Assembly (NCBI GenBank): GCA_001898485.1
Contig: MKTY01000020.1
Span: forward strand, 1,178,001 to 1,242,000
DNA length: 64,000 nucleotides
Reading direction: 5' to 3'
Origin: Sphingobacteriales bacterium 46-32
GTDB lineage: Bacteria; Bacteroidota; Bacteroidia; Chitinophagales; Chitinophagaceae
Part shown: positions 52,064-60,366 of the stretch, piece by piece
Position numbering within the stretch: position 1 is the stretch's first letter
Layout: every line of letters starts with the position of its first letter
The notes under the pieces: model-generated
Seen by the model: the letters and a program-made list of their open reading frames with translations, nothing else
Database searches by the model: none
What the model was told of the DNA's origin: nothing
Made by a program: the position numbers and the translations under genes

Positions 52064-53212
52064 ATGAAAAAGTCTGGTCTTTTTTTGCTCCTGTGCAGTC
52101 TCTTGCTTGGCTGCTATAAGGGCTATGCGCACTATACAAATGATACAATACGATCTGCAGGAAAATTTTCTTTTACTGTAAAATTTGATCTGGAGAATGC
52201 CAGAAGCACAATTGCGCTACTGGGCAGTAAGCATGTCTCGGAGAAACAGCTGGATGGCTGGCTGGCATCGGCGGGTACCCGGGCATTGATCAGCAAGCTC
52301 AAATCCACCCCGGCCATTGCCCGCTCTGCAATGATAAAGGCAATAGAAAATAAAAAAGCCGATGCGGAAGAAAGCAAATACCAGTATGCGCACATCAGGC
52401 AGCAACTTGACAGTATGCGGCTTTTTCTGGATCGGCTGGCCATGGCTGCCGATAGTATTACGCAGGCTATCTGCGAAGAGTTGCGTCCATTCCGCTCCTC
52501 TGGCAATGATACAGTAGTTCTCTACGGACTAATGGGCGGTTATTCGGCCGGTTTTGCATTTACCAATAATAAGTCGGCCTTTTATATGGGGCTGCATTTT
52601 TATAAAGGCGATATAACCGGCGTGGCGGTTTCGGCAAAGCACGAATTGTTTCATACCATTCAATCGGCCGAGTACCAGTTTGAACCCGTAATGGAAAACC
52701 TGCGGCAGACCGATTCTGCCTGGGAAGCGCCTTATTATCTGCTTCGCCATATTTTTCTGGAGGGATCAGCCGAGTTTGTGGCAGATAATGAGCCATACCT
52801 GAAAACAAGCCCTTACCTGCGGCATGAACATGAACATAGCGTTGTGAATGCGTACCGGCACGAAGCAGTTTTTTATCTGATCGAACATTTGCTGCTCGAT
52901 GCCTTTCATCAGCCTTCGCTGATGGATTTTGGTCAATTGTACAGTATTCTTTTTGACTGGAACTGGAATAATCCCGCTTATTATGCCGGCAAGCATATGA
53001 TGGCGGAACTCGTAAAAGAATACGGAGCCGGTTATCTGCAAAAGAGTCTTGGGCGCGATGCGCTCTATTTTATCAGAGATTATATACAACTGTCCGGCAG
53101 CGGGCGTGTGAAGGAAGCGTATAGTTTTTCTGCTGAATTTACACAGCTGGTAGAAACTATGCTGCAACAGGTAGAAACATACCAGCGGACTGCAGGAACG
53201 GTAACCCGTTGA
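52064..53212 (+). CDS. Exported DUF5700-like putative zinc metallopeptidase
   Basis: A 382-residue exported protein with a lipobox-like signal (LLCSLLLGCYKG; Cys17). It has a gluzincin-type zinc motif H193-ELF-H197 in AKHELFHTIQ and, 36 residues on, EGSAEFVAD (Glu233/Glu237), which would supply the third ligand. This matches the DUF5700 family of putative zinc peptidases. The N-terminal half (35-150) is helical, AAGTR/LDRL-like, and may be a prodomain. It has its own promoter and lies 140 bp after the LytTR gene on the same strand, so it may be a target of that system. Activity is untested. Confidence 0.8.
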   Translation: MKKSGLFLLLCSLLLGCYKGYAHYTNDTIRSAGKFSFTVKFDLENARSTIALLGSKHVSEKQLDGWLASAGTRALISKLKSTPAIARSAMIKAIENKKADAEESKYQYAHIRQQLDSMRLFLDRLAMAADSITQAICEELRPFRSSGNDTVVLYGLMGGYSAGFAFTNNKSAFYMGLHFYKGDITGVAVSAKHELFHTIQSAEYQFEPVMENLRQTDSAWEAPYYLLRHIFLEGSAEFVADNEPYLKTSPYLRHEHEHSVVNAYRHEAVFYLIEHLLLDAFHQPSLMDFGQLYSILFDWNWNNPAYYAGKHMMAELVKEYGAGYLQKSLGRDALYFIRDYIQLSGSGRVKEAYSFSAEFTQLVETMLQQVETYQRTAGTVTR

Positions 53213-53249
53213 TACCGCCTGCTATTTTTTATCATTGCTGAATAGGTGC

Positions 53250-53257
53250 TACCTTTG
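53250..53257 (+). promoter_or_regulatory. Bacteroidota -7 box before the small membrane protein gene
   Basis: TACCTTTG ends 17 nt before the ATG at 53275. The nearest TTG is only 12 nt upstream, so just the -7 element is supported. Confidence 0.35.
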
Positions 53258-53274
53258 CGCAAAATCCGGCAGCG

Positions 53275-53484
53275 ATGAAAAAGTGGTTTATGACGTTATT
53301 TCTGGTGACCAGTTTGAGCATGCTGGAGCCAGTCTCTGCTCAATGTTCGATATGTACAAAAACGGCCCAGCAGCTGGGTGAAAAGCCGGCCAGGGCGCTC
53401 AATACAGGCATTCTGTATATGGCTTTTACCCCTCTTTTAATAATTGGCTATATTGGCTACCGGTGGTGGAAGAATAACCGATAA
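53275..53484 (+). CDS. Small exported/membrane protein with a CxxC motif
   Basis: A 69-residue protein: N-terminal signal peptide (about 1-22, MKKWFMTLFLVTSLSMLEPVSA), a short periplasmic part CSICTKTAQQLGEKPARALN with a CxxC pair, and one TM (about 45-63) ending in WWKNNR. Similar short proteins are widespread in Bacteroidota; none has an established role. The CxxC could bind metal or act in thiol redox. It stands alone, facing a glycosyltransferase gene. Confidence 0.7.
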   Translation: MKKWFMTLFLVTSLSMLEPVSAQCSICTKTAQQLGEKPARALNTGILYMAFTPLLIIGYIGYRWWKNNR

Positions 53485-53503
53485 ATATATGACTATCATA
53501 AAA

Positions 53504-54301
53504 TTATAAGTATTTTTCAAGCCCATTTGTTGTCCAGATCTTTTTTTCCTGAATAGCCTGATTCATCATTTGAAGATTTTCAACTTCCATTTTTCTTGAT
53601 GCTTGCTGGTGATGCAGATGGTGGCAGATTCCTCCCAGTTTGAGAAACCTTTTTCTTATACCCAAATTCATTAGACGGATAGCAATTTCGTTATCCTCAC
53701 CACCCCAACTGATAAAGCCCTCGTCATATCCGTTGATGGCCAGAATATCTTTCCTCCAGAAAGCCATATTACAGCCTTTTACGTAATAAAGAAAGCGTCC
53801 TTTAGTTTTATAGCGGGTGGCCAGAAAGTGCTGTGCCCAGGGCGCACGCAACCGGTTAAAAAAATTGCGTAAGTCAATCACTTTTAGTTTATCAGCATTT
53901 TCATTATTGAGAAGCCGGTCAGTGTTTTTTGAAGAAAGCATCGTGCGGCTTCCTGTTGTAAATGCTCCTTTTTGCCGGAAGGCAATATGATCTTTTAAAA
54001 AATGCCGGTGCAACTGCAGGTCACCATCGATCTGGATCAGGTATTCGCCCGTGGCCGCTGCCATGCCTTTGTTACGGATGCTGGCGAGCCGAAAACCTTC
54101 GTCGGGGTGCCAGACATGAATAAGCGGAACAGGAAAATCTTTCTTTAGGCACTTAATTAAAGCAGCAGTCTCCCCGCCCGAACCATCATCGCAGATGATG
54201 ACTTCTTTAGGTAAAAGCGTTTGCGCACGTACACTGTTGAGGCAAACTTTTAGAGCTGCCGGCCAGTTGTATGTAGAAATTAGTAAAGAAAAATCGGACA
54301 T
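53504..54301 (-). CDS. Family 2 glycosyltransferase with galactosyltransferase-type C-terminal region
   Basis: A 265-residue GT-A enzyme: SLLISTYNWPAALKVCLNSV, VIICDDGSGG, HPDEGFRLASIRNKGMAAAT, metal motif IQIDGD, and the C-terminal KGCNMAFWRKDI and WGGEDNEIAIRL, the pattern of Bacteroidota GT2 enzymes with a Glyco_transf_7C-like domain. No TM, so it is cytoplasmic or peripheral. It probably adds a sugar to a surface glycan. The longer frame starts inside the AT-rich promoter region, so the ATG at 54301 is used. Divergent from the GT gene at 54616. Confidence 0.88.
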   Translation of the reverse strand: MSDFSLLISTYNWPAALKVCLNSVRAQTLLPKEVIICDDGSGGETAALIKCLKKDFPVPLIHVWHPDEGFRLASIRNKGMAAATGEYLIQIDGDLQLHRHFLKDHIAFRQKGAFTTGSRTMLSSKNTDRLLNNENADKLKVIDLRNFFNRLRAPWAQHFLATRYKTKGRFLYYVKGCNMAFWRKDILAINGYDEGFISWGGEDNEIAIRLMNLGIRKRFLKLGGICHHLHHQQASRKMEVENLQMMNQAIQEKKIWTTNGLEKYL

Positions 54302-54615
54302 AATTTCAGCAGGGTTATAGCGAATGATTAGTATCGCGATGTATAACACCCTGCTACAGCTATTACGTTGCAAGCGGTTTGCAGAACAGGTTATAAATCT
54401 GTAAATTAAAGTACCCCAGATACTGTTATTGAAATATGAATGACAAATTATCGTCAATAACAGTCGTATAATGGGGTTTATTTGCTGTTTGTTATAGTTG
54501 AATTTGCGGCTTAATGAATAAAATCTCTATATTGGCCGCCATAGCAGGACGAATACAGGTAAAATGACCTGAATCCGCAGCCGGATTTCAGTTTAGTGAA
54601 AGACCGGTTACCTGT
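54302..54615. other. Divergent promoter region between two glycosyltransferase genes
   Basis: 314 bp, AT-rich, no coding sequence seen. It contains the long inverted repeat described at 54414-54476. Several TTG and TATTTG-like words occur, but no properly spaced pair was found for either gene. Confidence 0.4.
54414..54476. repeat. Inverted repeat between divergent glycosyltransferase genes
   Basis: ACTGTTATTGA (54422-54432) and TCAATAACAGT (54454-54464) are perfect 11-bp inverted repeats around a 21-nt spacer; CCCC (54414-54417) and GGGG (54473-54476) add an outer clamp. No T-run follows on either strand, so it is not a normal intrinsic terminator. A regulator site or RNA element is possible. 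Confidence 0.6.
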
Positions 54616-55647
54616 ATGAAGCAGATTGTACAAAAAATTTTCATGAACCAATCATTACCACCAGGCATCAGTGTAGTTATTCCCAATTATAATGGAGCCC
54701 TGCTCTTGCCCGTTGCCTTACCAGCCCTTTATAAGGCATTGATGCGTAGTGATCTTCCATTTGAAGTTTTTTTATGTGATGATGCTTCTACAGACGTTTC
54801 TATTGCCATTGTTGAGAAGGATTTTTCCTGGGTTAAGATTCTTGCGGCAGCTGAGAACTGTGGATTTTCTCCAACTGTTAATCGGGGCATACAGGCTGCA
54901 GGGATGTCTTACCTGTTTATACTGAATACAGATGTATTACTGCCGGAAGAGTATTTCGAACCGCTGTTGCGTTACTTTGACCTTGACGACACATTTGGTG
55001 TCATGACACGTATTATCGGCTGGGATTCGGAAGCTATTCAGGATGGTGGAAAACTGCCGGTTTTCCATGGAGTAAAAATTAAAACATCGGCAAATTATAT
55101 TCCACGGCCTGATTGTACCGATGTATGGCTTCCATCGATGTATCTGTCGGGGGCCAATGCATTGGTGTCGACTCAAAAGGTTAAAAAGCTCGGTGGATTT
55201 AATGAGCTCTTTGCGCCCTTTTATGTCGAAGACGCCGAGTTAAGTCTTCGTGCATGGCGTATGGGATGGCGCTGTTACTATGAGCATAAAATGTATTGCC
55301 GCCATAAGGAATCGGTTACTATCAGGTCTAAAAACCGGAAATCTTATATAAAGCGGATTTATAATCGAAATAAAATGCTGCTGCACAGCATTCATTTGCC
55401 AGGAGGCCTTTTAGTTGTCTGGCATTTGCAGTTGCTTATCGAAATCCTGGGGTCATTGCTGATATTCAGGCTTTTTTTCCTTAAATCCTTTGCGGACTAT
55501 ATTAAACTGTTTGCCAGGGTACAGCGCTGCCGGAAAGATTTGAGGGAATGTGCAACCAACGAAGGTAAAAAACTGCTCCCACTATTTCCCGTATTGCGAC
55601 AGCTAAAGCTTCAATTGAAAGCCTTACCTATTATCCGAATCAGGTAG
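54616..55647 (+). CDS. Family 2 glycosyltransferase, rhamnosyltransferase-like
   Basis: A 343-residue GT2 enzyme of the WcaE/rhamnosyl type: ISVVIPNYNGA, CDDASTDVS, the metal motif ILNTDVLLP, GANALVSTQKVKKLGGFNE, FYVEDAELSLRAWRMGWRCYY and CRHKESVT, plus a C-terminal hydrophobic segment near 265-290 that may tether it to the membrane. It probably builds a surface polysaccharide repeat or glycan. A second ATG at 54643 gives an N terminus closer to the catalytic fold, so the start is uncertain. Convergent with the GT gene at 55657-56568. Confidence 0.88.
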   Translation: MKQIVQKIFMNQSLPPGISVVIPNYNGALLLPVALPALYKALMRSDLPFEVFLCDDASTDVSIAIVEKDFSWVKILAAAENCGFSPTVNRGIQAAGMSYLFILNTDVLLPEEYFEPLLRYFDLDDTFGVMTRIIGWDSEAIQDGGKLPVFHGVKIKTSANYIPRPDCTDVWLPSMYLSGANALVSTQKVKKLGGFNELFAPFYVEDAELSLRAWRMGWRCYYEHKMYCRHKESVTIRSKNRKSYIKRIYNRNKMLLHSIHLPGGLLVVWHLQLLIEILGSLLIFRLFFLKSFADYIKLFARVQRCRKDLRECATNEGKKLLPLFPVLRQLKLQLKALPIIRIR

Positions 55648-55656
55648 AGGATTGGG

Positions 55657-56568
55657 TTACACTTTAAACCGTGCCTGAGACGAAATAAAAGCGTGTTTTG
55701 TGTATGACACCCACGGAAACCGGCGCTTTTTATGAGATAAAAGAACCGGCGCATGCCTTACCAGGAAAAAAAACAAGGGAAAAGAAAACGAATGATTGTT
55801 TAGTTTTTTAAAATGATTCATCAGCCGCAATACAAAATTTCGATGCTGCACGGGAACAGATGGGATTTCGATCAACTCAGGTAGTATCTCTTCCATTTGT
55901 TTATGCAGGAGCATTTTAACCTTAGCCTTACCCGTTGCATTTGTTTCATGCATACGATGCCATACGAGAACCTGGGGTACAAACTCTATCCGGCCATTAC
56001 AAACTGCTACAGCAGCAAGCCACCAATCATAAATTACAGTTTTGGGAAATGGTAAAGCTTTGGCGAGTAAAGATTTTCTGAAAAGCATGTTGTGACCCGA
56101 AATATAATTGCAAAGCAGAAAATTTCGAATATCTCTGCCAGCAGTATAGTTTACAAGCCTCGTACTATGATGGTTAAATTTGCCGAACTTTTCGAATCGT
56201 ACACTGATGGCATGCACCATAATAATGTCTTCGGAGACTGCAATATGGCCCAGCAGTGTTGCGATTTTGTTTTCGCTCCATATATCATCCTGATCAGCAA
56301 TTGCGATAAAACTACCTGTGGCAAGGGAACACCCCTTTTCGAAATTTTTAGTCAGGCCAATATTTTTTTCGTTACGATAGAGGTGGATACGTAAATCCTG
56401 GCGTGCCATTTTTTCCAGAATACTATAAGTGGCATCTGTGGAAGCATCATCGACCACAATAATTTCCAGATTGGCATGGGTTTGCCTGCTGATAGAATCC
56501 AGTTGTTCAGCAACAAAATTTTCGCCGTTATATGTACACATTACAACAGATACACGTGTATCCTGCAT
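55657..56568 (-). CDS. Family 2 glycosyltransferase
   Basis: A 303-residue GT-A enzyme of the rhamnosyl/galactosyl group: VSVVMCTYNGENFVAEQLDS, VVDDASTDATYSIL, IGLTKNFEKG, the metal motif IAIADQDDIW (DQDD type) and SGHNMLFRKSLL followed by DWWLA. The C-terminal ~80 residues are basic and aromatic-rich and may be peripheral to the membrane. Its acceptor is unknown. With the other two GT2 genes it suggests surface-glycan work here, but no flippase, polymerase or nucleotide-sugar enzyme is nearby. Confidence 0.88.
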   Translation of the reverse strand: MQDTRVSVVMCTYNGENFVAEQLDSISRQTHANLEIIVVDDASTDATYSILEKMARQDLRIHLYRNEKNIGLTKNFEKGCSLATGSFIAIADQDDIWSENKIATLLGHIAVSEDIIMVHAISVRFEKFGKFNHHSTRLVNYTAGRDIRNFLLCNYISGHNMLFRKSLLAKALPFPKTVIYDWWLAAVAVCNGRIEFVPQVLVWHRMHETNATGKAKVKMLLHKQMEEILPELIEIPSVPVQHRNFVLRLMNHFKKLNNHSFSFPLFFFLVRHAPVLLSHKKRRFPWVSYTKHAFISSQARFKV

Positions 56569-56735
56569 AATTTAGGAACTTGATGTTATTTAATAGTAAT
56601 TGCCTGCTTTCTATTATTCACCATAATAACAGGTGATTATATATGACAATAACTAAGCCATATTTACAAAAAATAATTACGAATTGCTTTCATTTAACGG
56701 AAGAAATGGAAAACTTACATATGGCAGACAAGGAA

Positions 56736-56760
56736 AGGGCCTGCGAAAAAAGCAGGCCCT
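56736..56760 (-). terminator. Stem-loop after the propeller protein gene
   Basis: AGGGCCTGC (56736-56744) and GCAGGCCCT (56752-56760) form a perfect 9-bp stem with a 7-nt loop, 20 bp past the stop of the T9SS gene. The T-run on the minus strand is short (TTCCTT), so it may be a weak terminator or an mRNA 3'-end stabiliser. Confidence 0.55.
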
Positions 56761-56779
56761 TAAATATATATAAAATTAC

Positions 56780-58504
56780 TTATTGAATAATAAGTTTTGT
56801 TCTGGTTTCTTTTGTGCCGCCTACAACTCGTATAAAATAAAGGCCTTTTGACCAGCCATTAAGATCCACTGTGAAAGTGTTCATCGAAGAGAAGTTAGAT
56901 AGAATCCGGTTTAATTTAAGAGAGCCTCTGCTGTCCATGATTTGAAGCTGGCTGTTGCTGGCATTGTCTGTATTCCAACGGATTACAACACTGTTGTTTG
57001 CAGGATTAGGAGAGACAGACAGTGCTTGCTTTTGGGGATTGGCGAGAGTTGTATTATACTTTGCAGGGTCTATACTGAATTCGTTTCCATTGGGGAAAGG
57101 CGCCGTGGTATTGGGAGCAATAAACCGATAGATCTTTCCATCGCTACCCCTGGCTACAATTATACTACCATCAGCATTGGAAAACAGATCGCCAACAATA
57201 TTGTTATATCTGTATTTAATATAAGAATTACCATTCCAGCCTCCGTTTAGGTATTGAAGATATTTTATTCTGTTGTCTGAAGCCAGGTAATTAACATAGT
57301 CGCTATTTGTCGATAGCAAGAACTCTCTGGTTATATCATTTACACTATTACTTAACACACCTTTTTGCCAACCACCATTGTAATTTACCCAGTATAACTT
57401 TCCATCGGTACCCCGATAATTAACATAGCCAGTAGTAGGAGTATGTCTTATTTGACCGGATACATTGGTGATATCATTTCTGACAACTCCCCACTGCCAA
57501 CCACCACTATAATAAAACAGGTACAATTTACTATCCGTTCCACGATAATAAATATCATTCCCGTTTGGTTTTACACAAATATCTCCGGCAACATTTGTAA
57601 CCGAATTACTCAAGACCCCCCAGTTCCACTGGTTGTTATTGTACCAGAAAAAGTTAAGTTTTCCGTCCGTACCTCTATAATATACCGATTGGCCATTGGG
57701 GCTTACTACAATATCGCCAGCCACGTTGGTTATGGAATTGCTGAGAACTCCCCAATTCCATACCCCACTACTGTTTTGAAGATAATTAAGCTTTCCGTCA
57801 GTACCCCTATAATATATCGTCTGGTTGTTGGGGCTCAGTGCAAGATCTCCTGCCACGTTCGATACGTTATTGTTGAGGACTGAGTACTGAGCACCGCCCG
57901 AATACCATATTGAATGGATTTTACTATCAGTGCCTCTGTAGAAAATCTGGGTGGAGTTGGAACTCATAAGAATATTCCCGGCACAGTTTGCAGGAGCATT
58001 AGGATTTGCCAGTCCGGCCGTCCACTGGCTGGCATCTTCATATCCGCACGTTATGGAAAATGAGTTAGTATTATAACTGGCCGCCGTTGTCATATCTGTC
58101 TGGCATCCGAGGCTCCAGCGAGTTAGTTCAACACCTACATAATATGTTCCCGACTGGATGTTGGTAGTTTTAAAGGTGTACTTATAACGATATGCGGGAT
58201 CATCGCTATACGGAACCGCACTCTTGTTGCAATAGCCTATTCCTTCTACAGCCTGTCCGTTTTTATACAAAACAAAAACGATTCCATAGTTAACCAGACC
58301 TCCGCCACCAGAGTAAGACGGGTCATTTGCATAAATTGTGATATTGGTTTCATTGTCACAAACCGGAAGGTTGAACGGACCATTCCCAACCAGCCATTGT
58401 GACCCGGAGTAGATTTTATAAGCGCCGGGCACATATTGGGAAAACAGACTGTTGTGGAAGAGAAAAACGAAAAGAAATGCTAAGAAGGTAATTTTCTTTT
58501 TCAT
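56780..58504 (-). CDS. T9SS-exported lectin-like beta-propeller protein
   Basis: A 574-residue protein: signal peptide (to about 22), an N-terminal beta domain (25-155), a propeller of about seven units of 43-45 residues (about 175-480) and a type IX secretion C-terminal sorting domain (about 497-574; LSVSPNPANNSVVIRWN to GLYFIRVVGGTKETRTKLII). Units repeat YYRGTDGKL, aromatic-rich W/Y segments, then VLSNSVTNVAGDI, resembling PLL-type sugar-binding propellers. It is expected to be secreted or surface-bound and to bind sugars. Neighbouring GT genes fit surface-glycan biology. The gene ends near a 9-bp stem-loop. Confidence 0.86.
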   Translation of the reverse strand: MKKKITFLAFLFVFLFHNSLFSQYVPGAYKIYSGSQWLVGNGPFNLPVCDNETNITIYANDPSYSGGGGLVNYGIVFVLYKNGQAVEGIGYCNKSAVPYSDDPAYRYKYTFKTTNIQSGTYYVGVELTRWSLGCQTDMTTAASYNTNSFSITCGYEDASQWTAGLANPNAPANCAGNILMSSNSTQIFYRGTDSKIHSIWYSGGAQYSVLNNNVSNVAGDLALSPNNQTIYYRGTDGKLNYLQNSSGVWNWGVLSNSITNVAGDIVVSPNGQSVYYRGTDGKLNFFWYNNNQWNWGVLSNSVTNVAGDICVKPNGNDIYYRGTDSKLYLFYYSGGWQWGVVRNDITNVSGQIRHTPTTGYVNYRGTDGKLYWVNYNGGWQKGVLSNSVNDITREFLLSTNSDYVNYLASDNRIKYLQYLNGGWNGNSYIKYRYNNIVGDLFSNADGSIIVARGSDGKIYRFIAPNTTAPFPNGNEFSIDPAKYNTTLANPQKQALSVSPNPANNSVVIRWNTDNASNSQLQIMDSRGSLKLNRILSNFSSMNTFTVDLNGWSKGLYFIRVVGGTKETRTKLIIQ

Positions 58505-58547
58505 AAGTAATCAGGTTAAATTTTCAAAAAAAGGTTTGCGTATTGAT

Positions 58548-58555
58548 CAAATCTA
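58548..58555 (-). promoter_or_regulatory. Bacteroidota -7 box before the propeller protein gene
   Basis: TAGATTTG on the minus strand matches TAnnTTTG, 43 nt upstream of the ATG at 58504. No TTG at the usual -33 spacing was found. Confidence 0.45.
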
Positions 58556-58641
58556 AACCTCATTTCGAAAAAAAAAGAAAGCTAATTATATAAACATGTG
58601 AATGATTTTCCTTTCTCAATGTTTATACTTAAAGGCCCTAA

Positions 58642-59547
58642 TTAAATATGAGTAAATTCTGTTGCCAGCCGAAAAAGCTGGAATTCACCTTCTGCAAGTT
58701 TTTCTTCGATTCTCTGTTGAACAAGCGCCGGTTTTATGTCCTTCATTCTTAACCGCTGAATAATTTGCAGCAAACGTCTTGTAAGCAAAACGATTTTACG
58801 ATCATTTTGAGTGGAGGCGTTTATATCTGTTTCAATTGCTTCTATAAGATCTTTTATTCCTTTTTGAAGATGGGCTACTGTTTTAATAACAGGGATTTCT
58901 CTTTTGGAGCGGTTAAAGGCAGGTGCCTGCATTTGTTTCAAATTGGCCACAAACCGGTCTGCATCTGGCCGGTCACTTTTATTTACTACAAATATGTCTG
59001 CAATCTCCATTACGCCGGCTTTCATGGTCTGAATTTCATCTCCGGCTTCGGGTACAAGTACCACCAAGGTTGTATCTGCAAGTCCGGCAATTTCCACTTC
59101 ACTCTGCCCGATGCCTACGGTTTCGATCAGGATATAGTCGAAGCCTACTGCCTGGAGTACGGCGGTGATTTCGATGATCATCTGATTTAATCCTCCCAGG
59201 CTTCCCCTGCTGGCCAGCGACCGGATATATACATCCGGGTGATTGAACCATCGATTCATGCGAATGCGATCGCCCAGAACGGCTCCCAGATTGAAGGGGG
59301 AGGAAGGATCTACACAGATGACACCTACTTTTTTTCCAGCACTGGTCATGGTGCCTATCAGTGCATCTGCCAAAGAACTTTTTCCCGCTCCCGGAGGGCC
59401 GGTAATACCTATAACAGGGGCCTGCCGGGCAGGCAGGTCTTGCAGAAAAGTCATATATCCTTCCTGTTCATTTTCAACAAGCGATATACACCTGGCGAGT
59501 GCACGCCTGTCTCCGGCCTGAAGCTGTAATAACAGTTGCTGCCACAT
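58642..59547 (-). CDS. meaB: MeaB/ArgK-type GTPase chaperone of methylmalonyl-CoA mutase
   Basis: G3E GTPase that loads and protects the cobalamin of methylmalonyl-CoA mutase. 301 residues: Walker A GITGPPGAGKSSLADAL (about 47-63), PSSPFNLGAVLGDRIRM, DPSS-type region, YIRSLASRGSLGG, the switch ETVGIGQSEVEIAG and the G4 NKSDRPDAD. No mutase subunit is in the window, so the enzyme it serves must be encoded elsewhere. A near-consensus TTG-N19-TACCTTGC lies upstream on the minus strand. Confidence 0.94.
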   Translation of the reverse strand: MWQQLLLQLQAGDRRALARCISLVENEQEGYMTFLQDLPARQAPVIGITGPPGAGKSSLADALIGTMTSAGKKVGVICVDPSSPFNLGAVLGDRIRMNRWFNHPDVYIRSLASRGSLGGLNQMIIEITAVLQAVGFDYILIETVGIGQSEVEIAGLADTTLVVLVPEAGDEIQTMKAGVMEIADIFVVNKSDRPDADRFVANLKQMQAPAFNRSKREIPVIKTVAHLQKGIKDLIEAIETDINASTQNDRKIVLLTRRLLQIIQRLRMKDIKPALVQQRIEEKLAEGEFQLFRLATEFTHI

Positions 59548-59689
59548 AGACTATTAATATACTGCAAGGTATCGCTAAAAAAAGGCGTGGCAAACAAGGG
59601 AATAAAATGGAATAAACCCGGAATATATTATCGGCAAACAGGCATAATGGCCCGATAATACTCCCTGCACTAAAAATTGTAAAAGAGAA

Positions 59690-59697
59690 TACCTTTG
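59690..59697 (+). promoter_or_regulatory. Bacteroidota -7 box before the LON-domain gene
   Basis: TACCTTTG ends 5 nt before the ATG at 59703, which would make the mRNA leaderless or nearly so. Confidence 0.4.
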
Positions 59698-59702
59698 AAT
59701 AT

Positions 59703-60341
59703 ATGACCAACTTCATTCCCATTTTCCCCTTAGGAATTGTGGTGTATCCGGGAGAGGAACTCAACCTGCACATTTTTGAACCCCGCTACAGGCAGCTTAT
59801 CAATGAGTGCCGCGAGCAGGGTAAGCCATTCGGTATTCCCACAGTAATTGAAAACCGGCTGCAGGATTTTGGTTCACTGGTGGAGATCACAGAGATCGTG
59901 AAAGTGCATGAAAACGGTGAAATGGATATTCGTACACGTGGACAAAGGGTCTTTCGCATTCTGGAAGTGATTCGCAGTATTCCTGATAAACTTTATAGTG
60001 GTGCTATCGTGAATTATCCTGATAACAGAGAGCAGGGTAACATGGAGCAGATGCGTGCGGTAATGGCGGGTTTGCGTGAGCTGCATCGGGTAATGAACCT
60101 GAATAAGAATTTTGCAAAGCCCGATGAACAGCTCAGCGTTTATGATGTGGCACATCATGCGGGGCTTTCGCTGGAAGAAGAATATGAGTTACTGGGTCTG
60201 CTGGACGAACGGCAACGGCAGGAATACCTCAAAAGACATCTTGCCAGGGTATTGCCGATGCTGGCAGGGCTGGAGCAGCTGAAAGAAAAAGTAAAATTAA
60301 ACGGCCATTTCAGAAACCTGGAAGGCTTCGATCTGAAGTAG
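59703..60341 (+). CDS. LON substrate-binding domain protein
   Basis: A 212-residue single-domain protein matching the N-terminal (substrate-binding) domain of Lon protease: FIPIFPLGIVVYPGEELNLH, FEPRYRQLINECREQGKPFG, and a helical C-terminal half (LDERQRQEYLKRHLARVLPM). No ATPase or protease domain follows, so it is one of the stand-alone LON-N proteins, role uncertain. It begins 155 bp from the divergent meaB gene and is 25 bp upstream of coaX, so the two may be co-transcribed. Confidence 0.88.
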   Translation: MTNFIPIFPLGIVVYPGEELNLHIFEPRYRQLINECREQGKPFGIPTVIENRLQDFGSLVEITEIVKVHENGEMDIRTRGQRVFRILEVIRSIPDKLYSGAIVNYPDNREQGNMEQMRAVMAGLRELHRVMNLNKNFAKPDEQLSVYDVAHHAGLSLEEEYELLGLLDERQRQEYLKRHLARVLPMLAGLEQLKEKVKLNGHFRNLEGFDLK

Positions 60342-60366
60342 ATCACTAATTCCTTATTTTGCCCCC

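Noticed and set aside
57200-57980. CRISPR-like or other DNA repeat array
   Set aside because: The repetition comes from ~43-residue protein units of the T9SS propeller gene with sequence drift; no constant direct repeats with unique spacers.
53504-58504. Capsule or O-antigen biosynthesis cluster
   Set aside because: Three glycosyltransferases are present, but there is no Wzx/Wzy, priming transferase or nucleotide-sugar gene and the genes are in mixed orientations.
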